From NCBI RefSeq assembly GCF_021648825.1, contig NZ_JAKJHS010000003.1, positions 1 to 64,000 on the forward strand: DNA of 64,000 bases. The letters run 5' to 3'. The position numbers and the translations under genes are program-made. Within the stretch, counting starts at the first letter, position 1. Each line of letters starts with the position of its first letter. Origin of the DNA: Rhizobium halophilum (GTDB lineage Bacteria; Pseudomonadota; Alphaproteobacteria; Rhizobiales; Rhizobiaceae). This document shows positions 9,761 to 19,458 of the stretch, one piece after another. The notes beneath the pieces are model-generated. The model did no database searches, was not told the DNA's origin, and saw nothing but the letters and a program-made list of their open reading frames with translations.

Positions 9761-12034
9761 TTAGACGGGGACGCCGTTCTCGCTTGCAAAGCGGGTGAGC
9801 AGCGTACGGATCGACTCGTTAGAGCGAGTGTCATCTAACGCCGCGTGCAGCGCTCGTGCCAGATTGTTCGCATCAAGCGCCAGAAGCATCGCCTTCACCG
9901 GCCCAATGGCTGTGGCAGTCATCGAGACTGAGCGGAAACCCAGCCCGATAAGCGCCATGGCCGGAAGTGGCTTGCTCGCCATTTCTCCGCAAAGCGTCAG
10001 CGGCGTGTGATTACGCTCCGCCGCTCTGACGATATCGCGCAGCATTCTGAGGAACGGCCTGCCAAGCATATCGAAACGATCGCCCACCCGAGCATTGCCG
10101 CGGTCGGCGGCCATCGCAAACTGGAAGAGGTCGTTGGATCCGACGGACACGAAGTCCACCTCCGCCATCAGTTCGTCCAGTTGCCACATCAGAGCCGGCA
10201 CCTCAAGCATTGCGCCGAATTGTAACTTGCGCGGCAGGCTATGGCCGAACTTGGAGAGATGCTGCACTTCCTTTTGTAGCAGGTCGCGAACCGCGTGTAT
10301 CTCTGCCACCTCCGTCACCATTGGCAGCATCATCTTCAGCTCCGACTCTGCGGAAGCTCGCAACAGCGCCCTCAACTGCGTGCGCAGCAGGCCGGGCCGA
10401 TCGAGAGACAGACGAATGGCGCGCCATCCAAGCGCAGGGTTCTCCTCTTCATGCGAACGGAAATAGGAAACGACCTTATCGCCACCAATGTCCAGCGCCC
10501 GGAACGTCACGGGACGCCCCTCGGCTTGCTTGATCACATTGCGATAGAAGGTCTCCTGCTCCTCAAGCTTTGGCATGGTGGAAGCGATCATGAACTGGAG
10601 CTCTGTGCGGAACAGGCCGATTCCGTCAGCACCTGATTCCACAAGCTGTGGCAGGTCGACCATCAGGCCCGCGTTCATCATCAGGCTGATGCGCTTTCCG
10701 TCCTTGGTAACGGGCTCCACGTCCCGCAGCGCGCGAAACTGCTCCTGCCGGCGAGCGCGCAGCTTCACCTTCTCCTCATAGGCATTCAGCACGTCCGGCA
10801 TCGGCCTCAGGTGCACCTGCCCATCATCTCCGTCAATGATGATTGGATCCCCGTTCTCGGCGAGCGCCACTGCCCCCGTCGCCTGCCCCACCACTGGAAT
10901 ACCCATGGCCCGTGCAACAATAACCACGTGGCTGGTGATCGCTCCGTCTTCCAGCACCAGTCCGCGCAGCCTGTCGCGCGGGTAGTCGAGCAGCTCCGCA
11001 GCGCCCATGGCGCGGGCAAAAATGATCGCATCTGAAGGCAGCCCTTCGCCCATCGCCCGCCCGCTATAGCCTGTCAGTTGCCTCAGCAGCCGATTGGCCA
11101 GATCGTCGAAGTCGTGCATGCGCTCGCGCAAATACGGGTCCGTAAGACGCATCATCCGCGCCTTCGTGTCGCTCTGCACCTTTTCCACGGCCGCCTCCGC
11201 GGTCAGCCCGTTGTGGATCGCCTCCTCCATGCGGCGGACCCAGCCCTGGTCGTGGGCGAACATTCGATAGGTCTCAAGGACTTCCCGGTGCTCTCCCTCA
11301 CTCGCTACATCGCGCCTGGAGAGCATGTCGTCGATGGAAACACGCAAGGAGCCGAGCGATTCGGCCAATCGCCGCACCTCGCTGTCCGCATCGTCGTTCA
11401 GGAGGTTCGTCACCACCACGCGCGGTTCGTGCAGCACAACGTGACCAAGGCCGATGCCTTCATTGTACCCGTCACCGGCAATGGTGATGGCGCGCGTTAG
11501 GTCGAGCTCCAGGCCCGGCTTGGTGATCTTCTTCAGTTCCCCAGTCGCAATCATCTCGGCGATCACCATGGCAGTGGTCTCTAGCGCCTCGACCTCGTCC
11601 TCCCGATAGGTCCGGCTCGTCTTGTTCTGGACAACGAGAACGCCCAAAGTGCGACCAGCCCGCAGGATCGGCACTCCAAGGAAGGAGTGATAAATTTCCT
11701 CTCCGGTTTCAGGAAGATAGCGGAACGCAGGATGCGCCTGTGCGTCCGAAAGATTGAGCGGCTGTGCCGATGCCGCGATGGTTCCGACAAGACCTTGCCC
11801 CATTTTCAGCTGCGAAAGGTGAACTGCTTCGGGGTTGAGGCCTTCTGTAGCGTAGAGCTCCAGCACCCCGTCGGAGCGCAGAACATACGCGGAGCAGACC
11901 TCTGCCACCATGTTGCTGGCGATCTGGCGCACGATCCGGTCCAGCCGCTCTTGCGGATCAAGCGGCTCCGCCATAAGTTCGCGCAGTCGCCGTAGCAGAA
12001 CACGCGGACCAGCCGACAGGTCTCTCATCGGCAT
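9761..12034 (-). CDS. ptsP: PEP-protein phosphotransferase PtsP (nitrogen PTS enzyme I)
   Basis: Enzyme I-Ntr takes phosphate from phosphoenolpyruvate and passes it to NPr and then EIIA-Ntr, a regulatory relay for nitrogen and potassium status. The 757-residue product has an N-terminal GAF sensor domain (about 20-160), the phosphohistidine domain with GAITSHVVI near residue 365, and a C-terminal PEP-binding barrel with [19 protein letters not shown] and CGEMASKP. The ATG at 12034 follows a GGGAG ribosome binding site. The NPr and EIIA genes are not in this window. Confidence 0.95.
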   Translation of the reverse strand: MPMRDLSAGPRVLLRRLRELMAEPLDPQERLDRIVRQIASNMVAEVCSAYVLRSDGVLELYATEGLNPEAVHLSQLKMGQGLVGTIAASAQPLNLSDAQAHPAFRYLPETGEEIYHSFLGVPILRAGRTLGVLVVQNKTSRTYREDEVEALETTAMVIAEMIATGELKKITKPGLELDLTRAITIAGDGYNEGIGLGHVVLHEPRVVVTNLLNDDADSEVRRLAESLGSLRVSIDDMLSRRDVASEGEHREVLETYRMFAHDQGWVRRMEEAIHNGLTAEAAVEKVQSDTKARMMRLTDPYLRERMHDFDDLANRLLRQLTGYSGRAMGEGLPSDAIIFARAMGAAELLDYPRDRLRGLVLEDGAITSHVVIVARAMGIPVVGQATGAVALAENGDPIIIDGDDGQVHLRPMPDVLNAYEEKVKLRARRQEQFRALRDVEPVTKDGKRISLMMNAGLMVDLPQLVESGADGIGLFRTELQFMIASTMPKLEEQETFYRNVIKQAEGRPVTFRALDIGGDKVVSYFRSHEEENPALGWRAIRLSLDRPGLLRTQLRALLRASAESELKMMLPMVTEVAEIHAVRDLLQKEVQHLSKFGHSLPRKLQFGAMLEVPALMWQLDELMAEVDFVSVGSNDLFQFAMAADRGNARVGDRFDMLGRPFLRMLRDIVRAAERNHTPLTLCGEMASKPLPAMALIGLGFRSVSMTATAIGPVKAMLLALDANNLARALHAALDDTRSNESIRTLLTRFASENGVPV

Positions 12035-12111
12035 AGATGCTCCCGAAACGAGTCATTTCACCGGCAATTCCCGCGCGTCCACAACGGGAGGCGAGGGCAG
12101 CCGGCCCATGA

Positions 12112-13386
12112 TCAACTCTTATCGAGACCGTAGGCAGAATGCAAAGTCCGAACTGCGAGTTCGGAATAGGCGCCGTCGATTAGGATCGAAATCTTGATTT
12201 CTGACGTCGTGATCGCCTTGATGTTGATGCTCTTTTCAGCAAGTGCCTTGAAAGCGAGCGCCGCAACGCCGGCATGGCTGCGCATCCCGATGCCGATCAC
12301 TGAAACTTTCGCCAGGCCTGATTCGGTCTGCACCACGTCGAAACCAATCTTCTCGCGATTTTCGTCCAGAACCCTCATCGCCTTCTGCACGTCACCCGAA
12401 GGCACTGTGAAGGTCATGTCGGTGCGCGAGCCGTCTTCGGAAATGTTCTGGACGATCATGTCGACGTTTATGTGGGCTTCCGCTAGCGGCCCGAAGATCG
12501 CGGCAGAAACGCCTGGACGGTCGGCGAGCCGACGGAGCGAGATCTGCGCCTCATCCTTGGCGTAGGCTATACCGGTGACGACTTCCTGTTCCACGATTTC
12601 TTCCTCGTCGCAAATCAACGTACCGGGCGGGTTGATGAGGTCACCCATGCCCGGTGCATCGGGATCCTCGAAACTGGAGCGCACGAAGGTTCTGACCTTG
12701 TGCACCATGGCAAGCTCGACCGAACGCACCTGCAGAACCTTGGAACCGAGGGAGGCCATTTCCAGCATTTCCTCGAATGAAATGCGCTTCATGCGCCGCG
12801 CCTTAGGTACAACCCGCGGATCGGTCGTATAGACTCCGTCGACGTCAGTATAGATGTCGCAACGATCGGCTTTCACCGCGGCCGCAATGGCAACGGCCGA
12901 AGTGTCTGAGCCTCCCCGCCCCAGTGTCGCAATGCGGTTGTCAGGCCCAATGCCTTGGAACCCGGCAACCACCGCCACCTGACCTTCACCCATGCGGCGA
13001 ACGATCTCAGTGCCGTCGATGTCGAGAATGCGTGCCGCCCCATGAGCATTGTCGGTCTTGATTGGAATTTGCCAACCCTGCCATGATCGAGCGTTAATGC
13101 CCATCGATTGGAGGGCGATCGCCAGAAGCCCAGACGTCACCTGCTCCCCGGAGGCAACAACGGCGTCATATTCGCGGGCGTCATAAAAGGGCGAATTGGC
13201 GCCTGCGACCTTAGGCGCTTCCTGCACCCAGCCGACGAGTTCGTTGGTCTTGCCGGACATGGCAGAAACAACAACTGCCACCTCATGACCAGCATCCACT
13301 TCACGTTTCACATGACGCGCTACGTTATGGATGCGCTCCAAATTCGCGACAGACGTGCCGCCGAACTTCATGACGATGCGTGCCAT
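12112..13386 (-). CDS. lysC: Aspartate kinase
   Basis: Aspartokinase phosphorylates L-aspartate, the first step toward lysine, threonine, methionine and diaminopimelate for peptidoglycan. The 424-residue product opens with the kinase signature KFGGTSVAN, has the TDVDGVYTTDPR loop, and ends with paired ACT domains (about 265-424) that bind amino acids for feedback control. I place the start at the ATG at 13386, giving MARIVMKFGG; the frame extends five codons to a GTG with no better signal. It lies 77 bp upstream of ptsP on the same strand. Confidence 0.96.
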   Translation of the reverse strand: MARIVMKFGGTSVANLERIHNVARHVKREVDAGHEVAVVVSAMSGKTNELVGWVQEAPKVAGANSPFYDAREYDAVVASGEQVTSGLLAIALQSMGINARSWQGWQIPIKTDNAHGAARILDIDGTEIVRRMGEGQVAVVAGFQGIGPDNRIATLGRGGSDTSAVAIAAAVKADRCDIYTDVDGVYTTDPRVVPKARRMKRISFEEMLEMASLGSKVLQVRSVELAMVHKVRTFVRSSFEDPDAPGMGDLINPPGTLICDEEEIVEQEVVTGIAYAKDEAQISLRRLADRPGVSAAIFGPLAEAHINVDMIVQNISEDGSRTDMTFTVPSGDVQKAMRVLDENREKIGFDVVQTESGLAKVSVIGIGMRSHAGVAALAFKALAEKSINIKAITTSEIKISILIDGAYSELAVRTLHSAYGLDKS

Positions 13387-13572
13387 GCTGACCAATACCA
13401 CCCGTTCGCCCTACGGGGCGTGTGCAAAGGATCCGCCTTGAGATAGCCGGATTTCGCGGGGTCTCTTAGCGAAAAGGTGGTAGGCGCGCAATGGCAGCGG
13501 ATGCGACATCCGTCCTTGTTCTGAAATGAGCCTCGCCTGGAGGCTCACCTCGTCTTAGACCAGAACGTGTTT

Positions 13573-14271
13573 TTAGCGGCAGCGAGCGTCGCCGATGCAT
13601 TCCTGCGCCGGCGAGTTGTCCCATCCGCGCCGCCTCAGCAACTCTTCCCTCGGAGCATCCTGATCACGAGATCTGGCAGAATCGTCTTGGTCCCGGCGGC
13701 GGCGATCACCATCCCCTTCTCGACGATCACGATCCCGCTCATCCCTGCTCCAACGGCGATCGTCTCTGTCACGATCACGATCCCAGCGGTCGCGATCCCA
13801 GTCACCACGGCGGCGGTCGCGGTCCCAGTCACCACGGTCGCGGTCGCGGCGATCCCAATCACGGCCGCGTCGGTCCCACCGATCGCGATCACGGTAGAAG
13901 TCACGGCCTCGGTAATGCCGATCCCAATAGTTGCCTATCTCGAAGGTGACGGTGGGGATGCCGAGCGGGCGATAGTACTGGGGACCAACATCAACACGTC
14001 GCTGCTGGTAGCGAGCCTGGACATAGTTGCCCGAGACCCATCCTCTACCGCCGCTGAAGGCCACGTCGCACCAGTTCACGCTGCTCATGCACCCATAGAT
14101 GGTGACCGGAGCGCCGTTCGGTATAACGGTGACCGCCGGGTAGGACGTACTGGGGCCCGAGCGCATATTGACATTCGCCGTGGCAAACCCGCGCACTGCC
14201 GCATCTGCAAGCGAGGGCATGGCGACTAGCGCTCCTAATGCCACGGCGGCACTTAAAAGATACTTCCTCAC
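13573..14271 (-). CDS. Secreted SH3-domain protein with Arg/Asp-rich tail
   Basis: A 232-residue envelope protein. A signal peptide (about 1-24, ending SLADA) precedes a bacterial SH3 domain at about 25-90 with NVNMRSGPSTSYPAV, NWCDVAF and GGRGWVSG. The tail from about residue 115 is a low-complexity run of Arg and Asp with Trp (DRDRWDRR-like units). Such SH3 domains usually bind peptidoglycan or metals; the role of the tail is unknown. The start is a GTG at 14271 because AGGAGG lies five bases before it and the signal peptide begins there. Confidence 0.85.
   Translation of the reverse strand: MRKYLLSAAVALGALVAMPSLADAAVRGFATANVNMRSGPSTSYPAVTVIPNGAPVTIYGCMSSVNWCDVAFSGGRGWVSGNYVQARYQQRRVDVGPQYYRPLGIPTVTFEIGNYWDRHYRGRDFYRDRDRWDRRGRDWDRRDRDRGDWDRDRRRGDWDRDRWDRDRDRDDRRWSRDERDRDRREGDGDRRRRDQDDSARSRDQDAPREELLRRRGWDNSPAQECIGDARCR
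13787..13837. repeat. Tandem 24-bp repeat inside the SH3 gene
   Basis: Two copies of a 24-bp unit (13787-13810 and 13814-13837) differ at one base and are offset by 27 bp. They encode repeated Trp-Asp-Arg units of the Arg/Asp tail, and shorter degenerate copies continue on both sides to about 13680 and 13915. The in-frame period suggests growth by slippage. Confidence 0.75.
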
Positions 14272-14739
14272 GTGTTCCTCCTGGGAATCCTCTGCAGCGC
14301 AATCATGCCGGCTGCTTCTGCAAAATGTTGATACGGGGAACATTGTTCCCAATGCGCCTGAACCCGTCATGAACGGCCCCTTCATCTTTGTCAGGAGAGC
14401 CTACCTTTCAAGATTGCGAACTCGCGGCATCATTGCTCCCCGATGGGCAGGGCGTCAGTGATCCTGTCCCACCCGTACTTAGCCGAGCGGGCGGGTCAGT
14501 TCGAAGCACAACGGATGCGGAGACCGACTTTCACGGCCTTTGGGAAGACCAAGCATTCATGCAGCCAATTTCGCGCCGAGTTCTACGTACCCTTTGGATA
14601 TGCGAAGGAGGTCCTGCAACAGGACTCGCTGCCTGTCGGTGGAGTAGCAAACTTGTGCCGGCTCAAAGCAGCGGAAACGACCCTTGACATCTGAGCCCGA
14701 TCATCCGACCTCAGGCTCAAACGCCGGAGGTGAAGACCC
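14272..14739. other. Intergenic region between the SH3 gene and ubiG
   Basis: A 468-bp divergent gap. Two overlapping plus-strand open frames (14388-14687 and 14443-14694) have no ribosome binding site and no recognisable product. A CTTGAC at 14683-14688 could be a -35 element for ubiG, but no good -10 follows at 17 bases. I see no RNA gene. Confidence 0.4.
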
Positions 14740-15486
14740 ATGACCGATGCCGCAAAAACCACCATCGACCAAAGTGAAGTCGATCGCTTCTCCGCGATGG
14801 CTGCGGAATGGTGGGACCCTACGGGAAAGTTCAAGCCGCTACATAAGTTCAATCCTGTGCGCCTCGGCTATATCCGCGACCGAGTCTCGGAGAATTTCGG
14901 CCGCGATCCGAAAGGGCATCTACCGCTGTCCGGCCTGCGGGTCCTCGATATCGGTTGCGGCGGCGGTCTGCTTTCGGAGCCCGTTGCCCGCATGGGCGCG
15001 AGCGTCGTCGGCGCCGACCCTTCGGAGAAGAACATTAGGATTGCGCAGACCCATGCCGCCGAAACCAGCGTCAATGTGGACTATCGTGCCGTGACTGCCG
15101 AACAGCTCGCAGAGGCTGGCGAGACCTTCGACGTCGTCCTCAACATGGAGGTCGTCGAACATGTGGCCGATGTCGACTTCTTCATGCGCACCTGCGGCGC
15201 TATGGTCAAACCCGGCGGACTGATGTTCGTCGCCACCATCAACCGTACCTTCAAGGCGCGAGCACTCGCCATCTTCGCAGCGGAACACGTGCTGCGCTGG
15301 CTACCGATAGGAACCCATCAATACGAGAAACTGGTACGTCCGGACGAGATCGAGACGCCACTTTCCGCTGGCGGCCTGGACATCATCCACCGCACCGGCG
15401 TCTTCTTCAATCCGCTGCAGGACCGCTGGAACCTGTCGCCGGACATGGACGTCAACTACATGCTGCTGGGGAAGAAGCGGAGCTGA
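14740..15486 (+). CDS. ubiG: Ubiquinone biosynthesis O-methyltransferase UbiG
   Basis: UbiG performs both O-methylations of the ubiquinone ring using S-adenosylmethionine. The 248-residue product has [18 protein letters not shown] near the N-terminus, a family signature, motif I as [14 protein letters not shown], and NMEVVEHV for motif II. A GGAGGTGA ribosome binding site lies upstream of the ATG. It stands alone, convergent with the DUF1178 gene three bases away. Confidence 0.96.
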   Translation: MTDAAKTTIDQSEVDRFSAMAAEWWDPTGKFKPLHKFNPVRLGYIRDRVSENFGRDPKGHLPLSGLRVLDIGCGGGLLSEPVARMGASVVGADPSEKNIRIAQTHAAETSVNVDYRAVTAEQLAEAGETFDVVLNMEVVEHVADVDFFMRTCGAMVKPGGLMFVATINRTFKARALAIFAAEHVLRWLPIGTHQYEKLVRPDEIETPLSAGGLDIIHRTGVFFNPLQDRWNLSPDMDVNYMLLGKKRS

Positions 15487-15489
15487 CGC

Positions 15490-15918
15490 TCAATTGGCGT
15501 CTTCAGGGAGCACCGGTAGCGGCGCAATCTCGATGCCTTCGTCCAGGAGTTCCCGCACCTCCGCGAAACTAGCCTGCCCTATGATTCCTCGAGCATCCGT
15601 CTCGCCGTAGTGGATTTTGCGCGCCTCCTCGGGGAATTTCGCCCCGACATCCTCGGCGTTGGCCTTGATGGCGGCAACCGCTTCTTTCAGCTTCGCCATC
15701 ATCTGCTTCTGCGCCATGTCCATCGCCACCGCCTGTTTCTCCTCGCGCTTTCGCGCTGTGGCAACGGACGGTGTCATCAGCGACTTAGAGACTGCGGCCG
15801 AATTGCAGACGGGGCAGGTCAGCAAGCCAGCCTCGACCTGATGGTCGAAGTCGGCACTCCCGGAAAACCAGCCTTCAAAGCTATGGGCGTTGCCGCAGAC
15901 GAGGGAATAGCGGATCAA
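15490..15918 (-). CDS. DUF1178 family protein
   Basis: A 142-residue small protein of unknown function. The conserved start is IRYSLVCGNAHSFEGWF, followed by a CPVC motif (about residues 35-38), so the four cysteines near the N-terminus may form a zinc ribbon. The C-terminal half is helical and charged, ending in ILPLPVL-like sequence. The start is TTG, overlapping the nitrilase stop as TTGA. It is co-transcribed with the nitrilase and probably with grxC and comF. Confidence 0.85.
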   Translation of the reverse strand: MIRYSLVCGNAHSFEGWFSGSADFDHQVEAGLLTCPVCNSAAVSKSLMTPSVATARKREEKQAVAMDMAQKQMMAKLKEAVAAIKANAEDVGAKFPEEARKIHYGETDARGIIGQASFAEVRELLDEGIEIAPLPVLPEDAN

Positions 15919-16769
15919 GCGGCGACCCCTTTCGCCTCCGCCGTCACGGTCTCGAGCGTGAAGTCGCGGGCGTTCGTGAGGTTAGGGATCTTGCTACGGG
16001 CAGCCTTGACCTGATCTAGGCCGATGTCAGCCAAAACGACTGCCTCGCCACTGCCGCCGGCAGATGCTAGCACCTTGCCCCAAGGGTCAATGATCATCGA
16101 ATGGCCAAACGTCTCGCGGCCATCTTCATGCACGCCTGCCTGGGCGGCCGCGATGAGGAAGGCGCCGTTCTCGATCGCTCGGGCACGCAACAGCACTTCC
16201 CAGTGCGCTTCGCCCGTCTGGCGGGTGAAGGCGGCCGGTACGGTCAACACTTCGGCGCCGGCCACTGCTTCGGTGCGGAATAGCGCCGGAAAGCGCACGT
16301 CGTAGCAAATTGCGAAGCCGAGCTTGGCGAAAGGAAGATCGGCAACGCGTGCCTCGCCCCCAGGGCGATAGACGGCGCTCTCGCGCCAGCTTTCGCCGTT
16401 GTCGAGGTCGACATCGAACATGTGAATCTTGTCATAGGTGCAGATCCGGCTGCCGCCCGGCGCAAACAGGAAACCCCGATTGGCGATCTTGCCGTCGTCC
16501 AGGGCAATGGCGGTCGAGCCAACATGGACGTGGATGCCGAGGTCGCGGGCGAGTGCTTGCGCCGTTGATACAATGAGGTCGCCAGCCTCGTCCTTCAGCA
16601 CCGCCTTCAGACCCTGACGGTCCTTCTGCACGGCGCCAGTCATCTCCGGGGTCTGGACGTACACCGCACCCTGACTTGCCGCCTCACGCACCAGCCGCGC
16701 CATGTCAGCCGCATTTCTCTCCGGATCCACGCCGGAGCACATCTGAATCGCAGCCGCCTTGAACGTCAT
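15915..16769 (-). CDS. Carbon-nitrogen hydrolase, Nit2/omega-amidase type
   Basis: A 284-residue nitrilase-superfamily amidase. The catalytic triad is visible: Glu in TPEMTG, Lys in YDKIHMFD, and Cys in GFAICYDVRFP. The pattern resembles Nit1/Nit2 enzymes that repair or hydrolyse omega-amides such as deaminated glutathione or alpha-ketoglutaramate. Its position next to glutaredoxin fits a glutathione link, but the exact substrate is inferred. The ATG at 16769 has a GAGGAGAGG ribosome binding site; the longer frame upstream is not used. Confidence 0.9.
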   Translation of the reverse strand: MTFKAAAIQMCSGVDPERNAADMARLVREAASQGAVYVQTPEMTGAVQKDRQGLKAVLKDEAGDLIVSTAQALARDLGIHVHVGSTAIALDDGKIANRGFLFAPGGSRICTYDKIHMFDVDLDNGESWRESAVYRPGGEARVADLPFAKLGFAICYDVRFPALFRTEAVAGAEVLTVPAAFTRQTGEAHWEVLLRARAIENGAFLIAAAQAGVHEDGRETFGHSMIIDPWGKVLASAGGSGEAVVLADIGLDQVKAARSKIPNLTNARDFTLETVTAEAKGVAA

Positions 16770-16780
16770 CGTGCCTCTCC

Positions 16781-17038
16781 TCAGTTGGCGAGCATTGGAT
16801 CGAGCTTTCCAGCCCGTTCCAGCGCGTGGAGATCGTCGCAACCGCCGACATGCTCCCCGTTGATGAAGATCTGCGGGAATGTCGACCGGCCGTTCGCCTT
16901 ACCGATCATTTCCTGCCGCAGATCCGGCGCGTAGGTCGCGTCGTGTTCGGTGAAATTGACGCCTTTGGTCGTGAGCAGCGACTTTGCGCGAACGCAGTAG
17001 CCGCAGCCTTGGCGGGTGTAGATCGTGACGTCTGCCAT
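16781..17038 (-). CDS. grxC: Glutaredoxin 3
   Basis: An 85-residue dithiol glutaredoxin that uses glutathione to reduce protein disulfides and mixed disulfides in the cytoplasm. The active site is CGYC in RQGCGYCVRAK (about residue 14), and the glutathione-binding TFPQIFI and GGCDDL motifs follow. The ATG at 17038 has a GGAGA site upstream; the frame upstream of it lacks one. It is 11 bp from the nitrilase start. Confidence 0.95.
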   Translation of the reverse strand: MADVTIYTRQGCGYCVRAKSLLTTKGVNFTEHDATYAPDLRQEMIGKANGRSTFPQIFINGEHVGGCDDLHALERAGKLDPMLAN

Positions 17039-17098
17039 CAGGTTCTCCAAGCGCGGACGGGGCGGGAGCGGGCCGCGCATTTGCACTGTCATCGGGTG

Positions 17099-17872
17099 TC
17101 ATATAGGCCCGGCGATGGCCATTGCAAAGGTCAAAACCGTGACCTCAGCAGCCCCTGCCTTCTTCAAGGCGCGTGTTGCAGAGGAGACGGTTGCACCCGT
17201 CGTGAACACGTCGTCAACCAGCAGGATGTGCTTACCGGCAACATCGGTTTCCCGACCCGGCACTACCTTGAAGGCTGCCCGGACGTTCGCCTCACGGCGC
17301 CTCGCCGTCAGGCCCACCTGGCGGGAGGTATTTTTGACCCTGATAAGCGTACTTGACAGAAACGGTCGACCCGACTGCCCTGCCAAGTGACGTGCGAGTT
17401 CGGCGGACTGGTTGAACTTTCGGCTGACAAATCGCCAGCGATGCAACGGCACGGGGACGATGGCGTCGCTCCGACCGACGAATTCCTCGGAGGCGCGCAG
17501 CATCCAGGCTGCCATCATCGGCGCCAGATCGGTCCGGTCGCGATATTTCAAGGCATGCACCAGATGCCGCACCGGCCCCTCATGGATCGCAGCGCTGCGC
17601 AGTCGGTCGAAGACCGGCGGATCGGCGATCGCCTCCGCCGACACCATGCCCTCGCCCGGATCATAGCTGAACGGAACCCCGAGAATCTCGCAATAAGGCC
17701 GCTCGATAAAGTGGATCTGGCCCCAGCAAGTGGGGCAGAAACTTGCGTGTCGCCCTGTGCGCACACCACATGCGGGGCAGACGGACGGATAGACGAGTTC
17801 GCCGACCCACCGCAGGAGCGCGGAGGATCGCCTGAGGATACTGAGCTTCTGCTCCGGGTGATCAGCCACCAT
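17099..17872 (-). CDS. ComF family phosphoribosyltransferase-like protein
   Basis: A 257-residue ComF-family protein. The N-terminus carries a zinc finger with CPAC and CPTC pairs (about residues 33-54). The C-terminus has a PRPP-binding loop, LLVDDVFTTGAT. ComF proteins are linked to DNA uptake in naturally competent bacteria, but they are also widespread in rhizobia, where their function is unclear. It precedes grxC by 60 bp on the same strand and diverges from the methyltransferase at 17934. Confidence 0.9.
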   Translation of the reverse strand: MVADHPEQKLSILRRSSALLRWVGELVYPSVCPACGVRTGRHASFCPTCWGQIHFIERPYCEILGVPFSYDPGEGMVSAEAIADPPVFDRLRSAAIHEGPVRHLVHALKYRDRTDLAPMMAAWMLRASEEFVGRSDAIVPVPLHRWRFVSRKFNQSAELARHLAGQSGRPFLSSTLIRVKNTSRQVGLTARRREANVRAAFKVVPGRETDVAGKHILLVDDVFTTGATVSSATRALKKAGAAEVTVLTFAMAIAGPI

Positions 17873-17933
17873 GGATTGACATTAGCGGGCGCGACGCGCC
17901 ATTGCGCAAGCAGTTTTAAGATTGGACGACGCG

Positions 17934-18824
17934 ATGGAAGTGATTTTCGATCAGGCGCTGGCAGCAAAGCGGCGAGAGAGGGCGTTTCGCCGAGGCGATC
18001 CTGGCGCAGCGTTCCTGCTCGACATCGCGGCACGCGAACTGGCCGAACGCCTTTCAGTGGTCGAGCGGCATTTTGATGCCGCTGCCGAGTTGCATGGCGG
18101 AACGGGTATCGCTGCCCAGCTGGCGCTGGAAACGGGCAAGGTCGGCACAATAAGCAGGATCGAGACGAGCGCCGCCTTTGCCGCAGCCGGAGAAATAACT
18201 ATTGCCCCGCTGGACGACGTGCCGCTCGCACCCGCATCCGTCAACCTCGTCCTGTCTCCGCTATCGCTGCACCTTGTCAATGACACGCCAGGAGCCTTGG
18301 TCCGCATTCGCCGGGCCTTAACACCTGATGGTCTCTTTCTTGCGGCAATCCCTGGGGCTGGCACGCTGTCTGAACTCCGTGAGATCCTTCTGACGGCGGA
18401 AGCCGAGATCAGCGGTGGCGCCAGCCCGAGGGTCATCCCCTTCGCCGATGTTCGCGATGTCGGCGCCCTACTGCAACGAGCGGGTTTTGCGTTGCCGGTG
18501 GTCGATGTTGAGAGCTATATCGTACGTTATGAGTCGCTGTTTCCTCTGATGCGCGATCTGCGCGCCATGGGCATGGCAAATCCGCTGGTCGGACGAAGCA
18601 GAATACCGGTTAACCGAGCCTTTTTCTTCCGTGCCGCGGAACTCTACGCAGAGCGCTACTCTGACTCGGACGGGCGCATCAGAGCGACGTTCTCCATCAT
18701 CTATGCGTCCGGCTGGGCTCCCCACGAGAGCCAGCAGCAACCGCTCAAGCCCGGCTCTGCCAAGATGCGGCTCGCCGATGCACTGAAAATGCCGCCTGAT
18801 CACCGCGGCAGCGACGGCCGTTAG
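17934..18824 (+). CDS. SAM-dependent methyltransferase-fold protein, NDUFAF5-like
   Basis: A 296-residue protein resembling the BioC/NDUFAF5 group, whose mitochondrial member hydroxylates an arginine during complex I assembly. VFDQALAAKRRERA at the N-terminus is typical. The glycine-rich SAM loop is weak and not a clear GxGxG, as in NDUFAF5-type proteins. PLDDVPLAPASVNLVLSPLSLHLVND and the PVNRAFFFRAAELYAERY stretch support the assignment. The ATG at 17934 is preferred over a TTG 12 bases upstream. Its stop codon interlocks with that of the Flp pilin gene. Confidence 0.75.
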   Translation: MEVIFDQALAAKRRERAFRRGDPGAAFLLDIAARELAERLSVVERHFDAAAELHGGTGIAAQLALETGKVGTISRIETSAAFAAAGEITIAPLDDVPLAPASVNLVLSPLSLHLVNDTPGALVRIRRALTPDGLFLAAIPGAGTLSELREILLTAEAEISGGASPRVIPFADVRDVGALLQRAGFALPVVDVESYIVRYESLFPLMRDLRAMGMANPLVGRSRIPVNRAFFFRAAELYAERYSDSDGRIRATFSIIYASGWAPHESQQQPLKPGSAKMRLADALKMPPDHRGSDGR

Positions 18825-18994
18825 CTGACTGCGCTCTCCAGATAGCCTTCAATCGTGTTGAAGACATTCAGCAGCGCATCTGAAAACCCGCCAAGTCCAA
18901 CGATCAGGGCGACCGCTATCAATGCTGCGATGAGCCCGTATTCAATTGCCGTGGCACCTTCCTTCGACCGCGACAGGGATCGGAGCAGATGCAT
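18821..18994 (-). CDS. Flp-type (type IVb) pilin
   Basis: A 57-residue pilin precursor. The type IVb cleavage site falls after the glycine of RSKEG, giving mature ATAIEYGLIAALIAVALI with glutamate at position 5 and tyrosine at position 6, both diagnostic. A single hydrophobic helix follows and the C-terminal domain is short. An AAGGAAA ribosome binding site precedes the ATG. Flp pilins form tight-adherence pili assembled by Cpa/Tad proteins, none of which is encoded in this window. The gene is preceded by a small membrane protein gene on the same strand. Confidence 0.85.
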   Translation of the reverse strand: MHLLRSLSRSKEGATAIEYGLIAALIAVALIVGLGGFSDALLNVFNTIEGYLESAVS

Positions 18995-19030
18995 AGAATT
19001 TCCTTCGCAGTTGATTCACCAGTTACCAGA

Positions 19031-19351
19031 TCAGCAGCGGTTGTCGACGTCGTAGGGCTGGATGATGCAGATGGATCCCGGCGTCTTCTGAAGCACGCTG
19101 CGACGGATTGTGTAATGTCTCGACCCTTGTTTGGTGCCACCAATCGAACCAGTCGTCATCCAATCGACTTCTTCCTGGACGTGCGCCAGGTGGCGCATGT
19201 CGTGCTGTTCGGCGAGCATCGGAGTAACGATCAGGGACAGTGCGATTGCGGCAGTGCCGAACAACAGCGCTATGTTTAAGGCGCCGGTCCTGCCGGATCC
19301 GTGGGATGATCGCTTGCGAGCCCGCACAGTCTTCCAGACGTCCTTGTCCAT
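19031..19351 (-). CDS. Small membrane protein of unknown function
   Basis: A 106-residue protein with a basic N-terminus (KTVRARKRSSHGSGR), one hydrophobic segment at about 27-47 (ALNIALLFGTAAIALSLIV) and an outward region with two cysteines near the C-terminus. The basic head before the segment suggests N-in topology. The ATG at 19351 has a GAGG site at a long spacing; a GTG nine codons upstream is possible. It lies 36 bp before the Flp pilin gene on the same strand. I do not recognise the family, and a pilus role is only suggested by position. Confidence 0.6.
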   Translation of the reverse strand: MDKDVWKTVRARKRSSHGSGRTGALNIALLFGTAAIALSLIVTPMLAEQHDMRHLAHVQEEVDWMTTGSIGGTKQGSRHYTIRRSVLQKTPGSICIIQPYDVDNRC

Positions 19352-19458
19352 GGTCTCAAGCCTCGTCAACGCATACACTGCCTTGGTGAAAGGAGAGCCT
19401 AGAACATTCGGATAAACGATCTGTTAACGTCGTTGCTATTCCGGCAATGACTGTGACT

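Noticed and set aside
14388..14694. Two overlapping plus-strand open frames before ubiG
   Set aside because: No start signals or recognisable domains; they lie within a divergent promoter region.
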